A stretch of 36,673 nt of DNA from an uncultured Lachnospiraceae bacterium. Its GTDB lineage: Bacteria; Bacillota; Clostridia; Lachnospirales; Lachnospiraceae. Of this stretch, positions 34,756-36,673 are shown piece by piece; position 1 is the first letter of the stretch; every line of letters begins with the position of its first letter. The DNA is taken from positions 40,099 to 76,771 of the forward strand of contig CARQVR010000007.1 of assembly GCA_949051815.1 (NCBI GenBank). The letters are read 5' to 3'. A model generated the notes under the pieces. It worked only from the letters and a program-made list of their open reading frames with translations. It ran no database searches and was not told where the DNA came from. The position numbers were made by a program, and so were the translations under genes.

Positions 34756-34774
34756 AAATTATTGTGTCACCGAC

Positions 34775-34803
34775 AAAAAAACCTCAGAGCTGCTACTCTG
34801 AGG
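34775..34803 (-). terminator. Intrinsic terminator reading on the minus strand
   Basis: CCTCAGAG/CTCTGAGG stem; the minus strand ends in seven U residues, while the plus side has only a poor U-run. Confidence 0.8.
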
Positions 34804-34853
34804 GTTTCGTTTTGGTGAGTCAAATGCAAGATTCACTCATATCTATTTTGCCT
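34775..34853 (-). ncRNA. Candidate minus-strand small RNA, about 80 nt
   Basis: On the minus strand an extended -10 element TGCTATAAT (34860-34868) is followed by about 80 bases with an imperfect stem (GTGAATC/GACTCAC) and then a terminator hairpin CTCAGAG/CTCTGAG with seven U residues (34775-34803). No ORF longer than six codons fits. The -35 is weak. The strong U-run on this strand, with no minus-strand gene to terminate, is the main argument. Confidence 0.45.
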
Positions 34854-35502
34854 ACCGGCATTATAGCATATGCAGAAACAGATTGCAGGATACACAGGTG
34901 GAGGAAATGGTATACTGGCGGTGCAACATATTTGTAATGCTTCAAGACTAAATGCCAACGGTGTTCCTTTAGATGCGATCAGGGAGCAATGGAAAAAATG
35001 GAAAAACCCGCATAAATACGGGCTTTTCCATATATTATAAAGAGCGCGAGACGTGACTCGAATTCAAGGAGTTTCCAAAAAGCCACAAAAATCAAGGAGG
35101 AAACGTATACTGTCCACCGTTGCTTTCAACTTGCTTTCACAACTTATATCTCAATTTAATTTCGATATCCGATAATTCATGTTAAATAATATTTTAAATA
35201 CTCTTTTTATTAACAAGGTTCAGAAAGTATCGCTTGTCGCCCTGACTTATTTCCTTGTTTAATATCCGCTTAGCGTCTAAGCTGATCCCAAGCACTTAAC
35301 GAGGTATTTTACGAGTTTAGTGCGACGATCTGATACGGTATGACATGATATACAGGCATTCCCAAAATTTCAAAAGAAATATGAATGCTTACCAAGCTGA
35401 AAAATGTTAGAATAAAAGAAAAAATATTTTACTCGTATAAGAGTATTGAATCGTAATACCCTCAAGGTTAACATAACAAATACCATTTTTATTTTTGTTA
35501 CG

Positions 35503-35518
35503 CGCATATGCGTATACT
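35503..35518 (+). promoter_or_regulatory. 10-bp palindrome abutting a TATACT -10 upstream of the lipoprotein
   Basis: The perfect palindrome CGCATATGCG (35503-35512) is directly followed by TATACT (35513-35518), about 90 bases before the lipoprotein start. The position fits a repressor site; no -35 is clear. Confidence 0.4.
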
Positions 35519-35604
35519 GGGTTAAAAAATCGGGCATTGGCAGGATGGGTATTTTGTAGTAAATTATTAATGGAATATGATTGATCAAAGGAAGGAATAA
35601 AGAA

Positions 35605-36258
35605 ATGAAAAGATTCTTTATATTATTTATGGTAGTGATCCTGTCAACTTTTGTACTGATCGGGTGTGGTTCTGATCAGAATGCGGAGACCATCTCACAA
35701 TTGCAGGCTACAGTGGATGATCTGCAAAATCAGGCCGGAGAATACTCTGCCCTGAAAACAGAACTGGATTCAGCGAATAATTCCATAGCAGAATTGCAGT
35801 CTCAAATGGATGCGCTGACAGCAGAGAAAGAAGAAATGTCAGCTAAGTTGGAGATGATCTATAAAATAGAACCTGTAAATGAGACTATGTATACCATAGC
35901 AGATGCAGATATTTATGATGATCTGTATGGTGAGGCATTAGGTAACGAACCGACAGGCAATATTCCTGCTGAACAGGAAATAAAAATCACAGGAAAAAGT
36001 ATCGTAAATGATTGGTATGAAATAGAGATGGAAGGAAAGAAACAATATATAAGTGGAAGTTTACTCTCCACAACCAAGCCAAGTGGCAATACTGGAAATA
36101 TAAGCAATACCCAACAGCCTAGCGGAGGCAACGGCGGTTCCGGTGGCGGTACACCCCCAGCAGATGATGGAGATGTAACAGGTGGAGCATTATCTGGTTT
36201 ACCAGAATGGGGAGCTGGTGGTCTAGAAGATTCAGGATATCAATGGAATATAGAATAA
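35605..36258 (+). CDS. Lipoprotein with coiled coil and SH3-like domain
   Basis: 217 residues from the ATG at 35605, chosen because GGAAGGA lies upstream and a lipoprotein signal peptide then begins at once (MKRFFILFMVVILS, lipobox LIGC). Residues about 28-85 are a coiled coil of heptads (ISQLQATVDDLQNQ and similar). Residues about 90-150 resemble a bacterial SH3 domain (YTIADADIYDDLYG then WYEIEMEGKKQYISGSLL), which often binds cell wall. The last 60 residues are Gly/Ser/Pro-rich and end in EDSGYQWNIE. Base composition is AT-rich, unlike upstream genes. No neighbour suggests a specific job; it is probably an envelope protein. Confidence 0.85.
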   Translation: MKRFFILFMVVILSTFVLIGCGSDQNAETISQLQATVDDLQNQAGEYSALKTELDSANNSIAELQSQMDALTAEKEEMSAKLEMIYKIEPVNETMYTIADADIYDDLYGEALGNEPTGNIPAEQEIKITGKSIVNDWYEIEMEGKKQYISGSLLSTTKPSGNTGNISNTQQPSGGNGGSGGGTPPADDGDVTGGALSGLPEWGAGGLEDSGYQWNIE

Positions 36259-36281
36259 ACAAGTAGGTAAAAAGATGTTTC

Positions 36282-36310
36282 AACAAGGTTAGGTTAATAC
36301 TAACCTTGTT
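36282..36310 (+). terminator. Hairpin after the lipoprotein gene, probable terminator
   Basis: AACAAGGTTAG pairs perfectly with CTAACCTTGTT about 25 bases after the stop. There is no long U-run. Confidence 0.55.
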
Positions 36311-36313
36311 ACT

Positions 36314-36470
36314 GATCGCCAGTAGTGCCAAGGGCGTAGGCGTTCGCCAATGCAGGGGGCAGAGTGGAGCGGAGCGGGAACGGAGCCGCCGGAATGCGGA
36401 CGTCGTTAAGCGCCAGCACGATTTGGCGATCTCCCCGAAGGGGAGAGTCCGAGTTAGTATTACCTCGGAC
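36314..36470. other. GC-rich inverted-repeat element in AT-rich surroundings
   Basis: A GC-rich block is bracketed by GATCGCCA (36314-36321) and TGGCGATC (36424-36431). Inside is GGCG/CGCC; beyond the right arm are CTCCCC/GGGGAG (36431-36445) and GTCCGAG/CTCGGAC (36447-36470). It contrasts sharply with both flanks. An 85-codon ORF through it has no binding site. It may be a structured RNA, a mobile-element end or a transfer-origin-like sequence. Confidence 0.5.
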
Positions 36471-36673
36471 TTATGTGTTCTGTGTTACACATCCCCCAAC
36501 CTTCTATTTGTAAACATTTCTTCCAACACAAACTATCCTCAATTCCCTGTGCCCGTGTTATAATCTGTGCCCAAAATCTTAGATTATACAAATGCTATAT
36601 TTTTCAATTTCCCCAGAATCCCCTCATTTTTATGAATGCTTATCAAATAGCTATTTGCTACTATAATAGAGAA
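36471..36673. other. AT-rich end of window, possible promoter for a gene beyond the edge
   Basis: No gene is seen. TTATCA (36640-36645), 16 bases, TATAAT (36662-36667) could drive a gene starting outside the window. Confidence 0.3.

Larger units (their letters stand above)
34616..35604. other. Long AT-rich stretch without a supported protein gene
   Basis: Base composition drops to AT-rich here, unlike the preceding 34 kb. It contains the operon terminator, a candidate minus-strand small RNA, a hairpin TGGAAAA..CCCG/CGGG..TTTTCCA (about 35001-35032), a perfect stem GCTTAG/CTAAGC (about 35267-35281), and two short ORFs that may be remnants (56 codons from 34870 on the plus strand; 33 codons 35194-35295 on the minus strand). 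A palindrome precedes the lipoprotein gene. It looks like a degraded insertion, but no integrase, transposase or repeat ends are visible. Confidence 0.5.

Noticed and set aside
35041..35070. tRNA fragment or attachment site (GACTCGAATTCA resembles a reversed T-loop)
   Set aside because: The flanking bases do not pair as a T-stem and no other tRNA arms are present.
36306..36563. 85-codon ORF through the GC-rich element
   Set aside because: No ribosome binding site, and the sequence is dominated by inverted repeats, so a structural role is more likely.

Overview
The window looks like chromosomal DNA of a gut Lachnospiraceae-type Clostridia (Firmicutes). This is inferred from AGGAGG-type ribosome binding sites, sigma-A-like promoters, TAA-rich stops, an [FeFe]-hydrogenase-like sensor, Listeria-Bacteroides (InlB) repeat surface proteins and a GH112 disaccharide phosphorylase locus. 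No rRNA, tRNA, CRISPR array or intact insertion sequence is visible. About 34.6 kb is GC-moderate and gene-dense. The last 2 kb is AT-rich, gene-poor and looks acquired or degenerate.

Layout. (1) 1-9944: the 3' part (at least 3313 codons) of a giant cell-surface protein. It has acidic 36-bp repeats, about eleven InlB-type repeats, a beta-helix-like block, two further internal repeat families and a C-terminal membrane anchor. Its tail, stop codon included, is tandemly repeated. (2) 10188-14261: a small secreted or anchored protein, then a textbook sigma-A promoter with two GAAC-N4-GTTC (LexA/SOS-type) boxes. That promoter precedes a co-directional run of DUF1653 protein, 5'-nucleotidase and an SfsA::MutY fusion. 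(3) 14405-16305: a GT2 glycosyltransferase and a convergent PAP2-type membrane phosphatase, separated by a bidirectional terminator. (4) 16707-20622: glyA, hom and an aspartate kinase, i.e. aspartate-family amino acid and one-carbon metabolism. (5) 20760-23445: a ferredoxin/[FeFe]-hydrogenase-like/MCP-signalling fusion and a convergent LUD-domain protein. (6) 23446-24398: no convincing gene, but a strong promoter, about 320 bases of purine-rich transcript and a very strong terminator: a candidate orphan noncoding RNA. (7) 24399-27552: a membrane-anchored GH3 enzyme, then a PadR regulator with its co-transcribed membrane protein and another small membrane protein. (8) 27540-34615: an AraC regulator divergent from an ABC sugar-uptake operon (lipoprotein binding protein, two permeases, small membrane protein) ending in a GH112 galacto-N-biose/lacto-N-biose-type phosphorylase. 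It is a mucin or host-glycan disaccharide utilisation locus without its own ATPase. (9) 34616-36673: AT-rich DNA with a candidate minus-strand small RNA, possible coding remnants, a coiled-coil/SH3-like lipoprotein and a GC-rich inverted-repeat element.

The most interesting candidate system is region 2. A damage-type (LexA-box) promoter sits upstream of genes that plausibly act on nucleotides and DNA: a nucleotidase, and a single polypeptide joining a PD-(D/E)XK-like SfsA nuclease module to the adenine glycosylase MutY. Second are the orphan purine-rich RNA locus and the hydrogenase-chemotaxis-transducer fusion. All family assignments were made by reading translated sequence; no database search was run.
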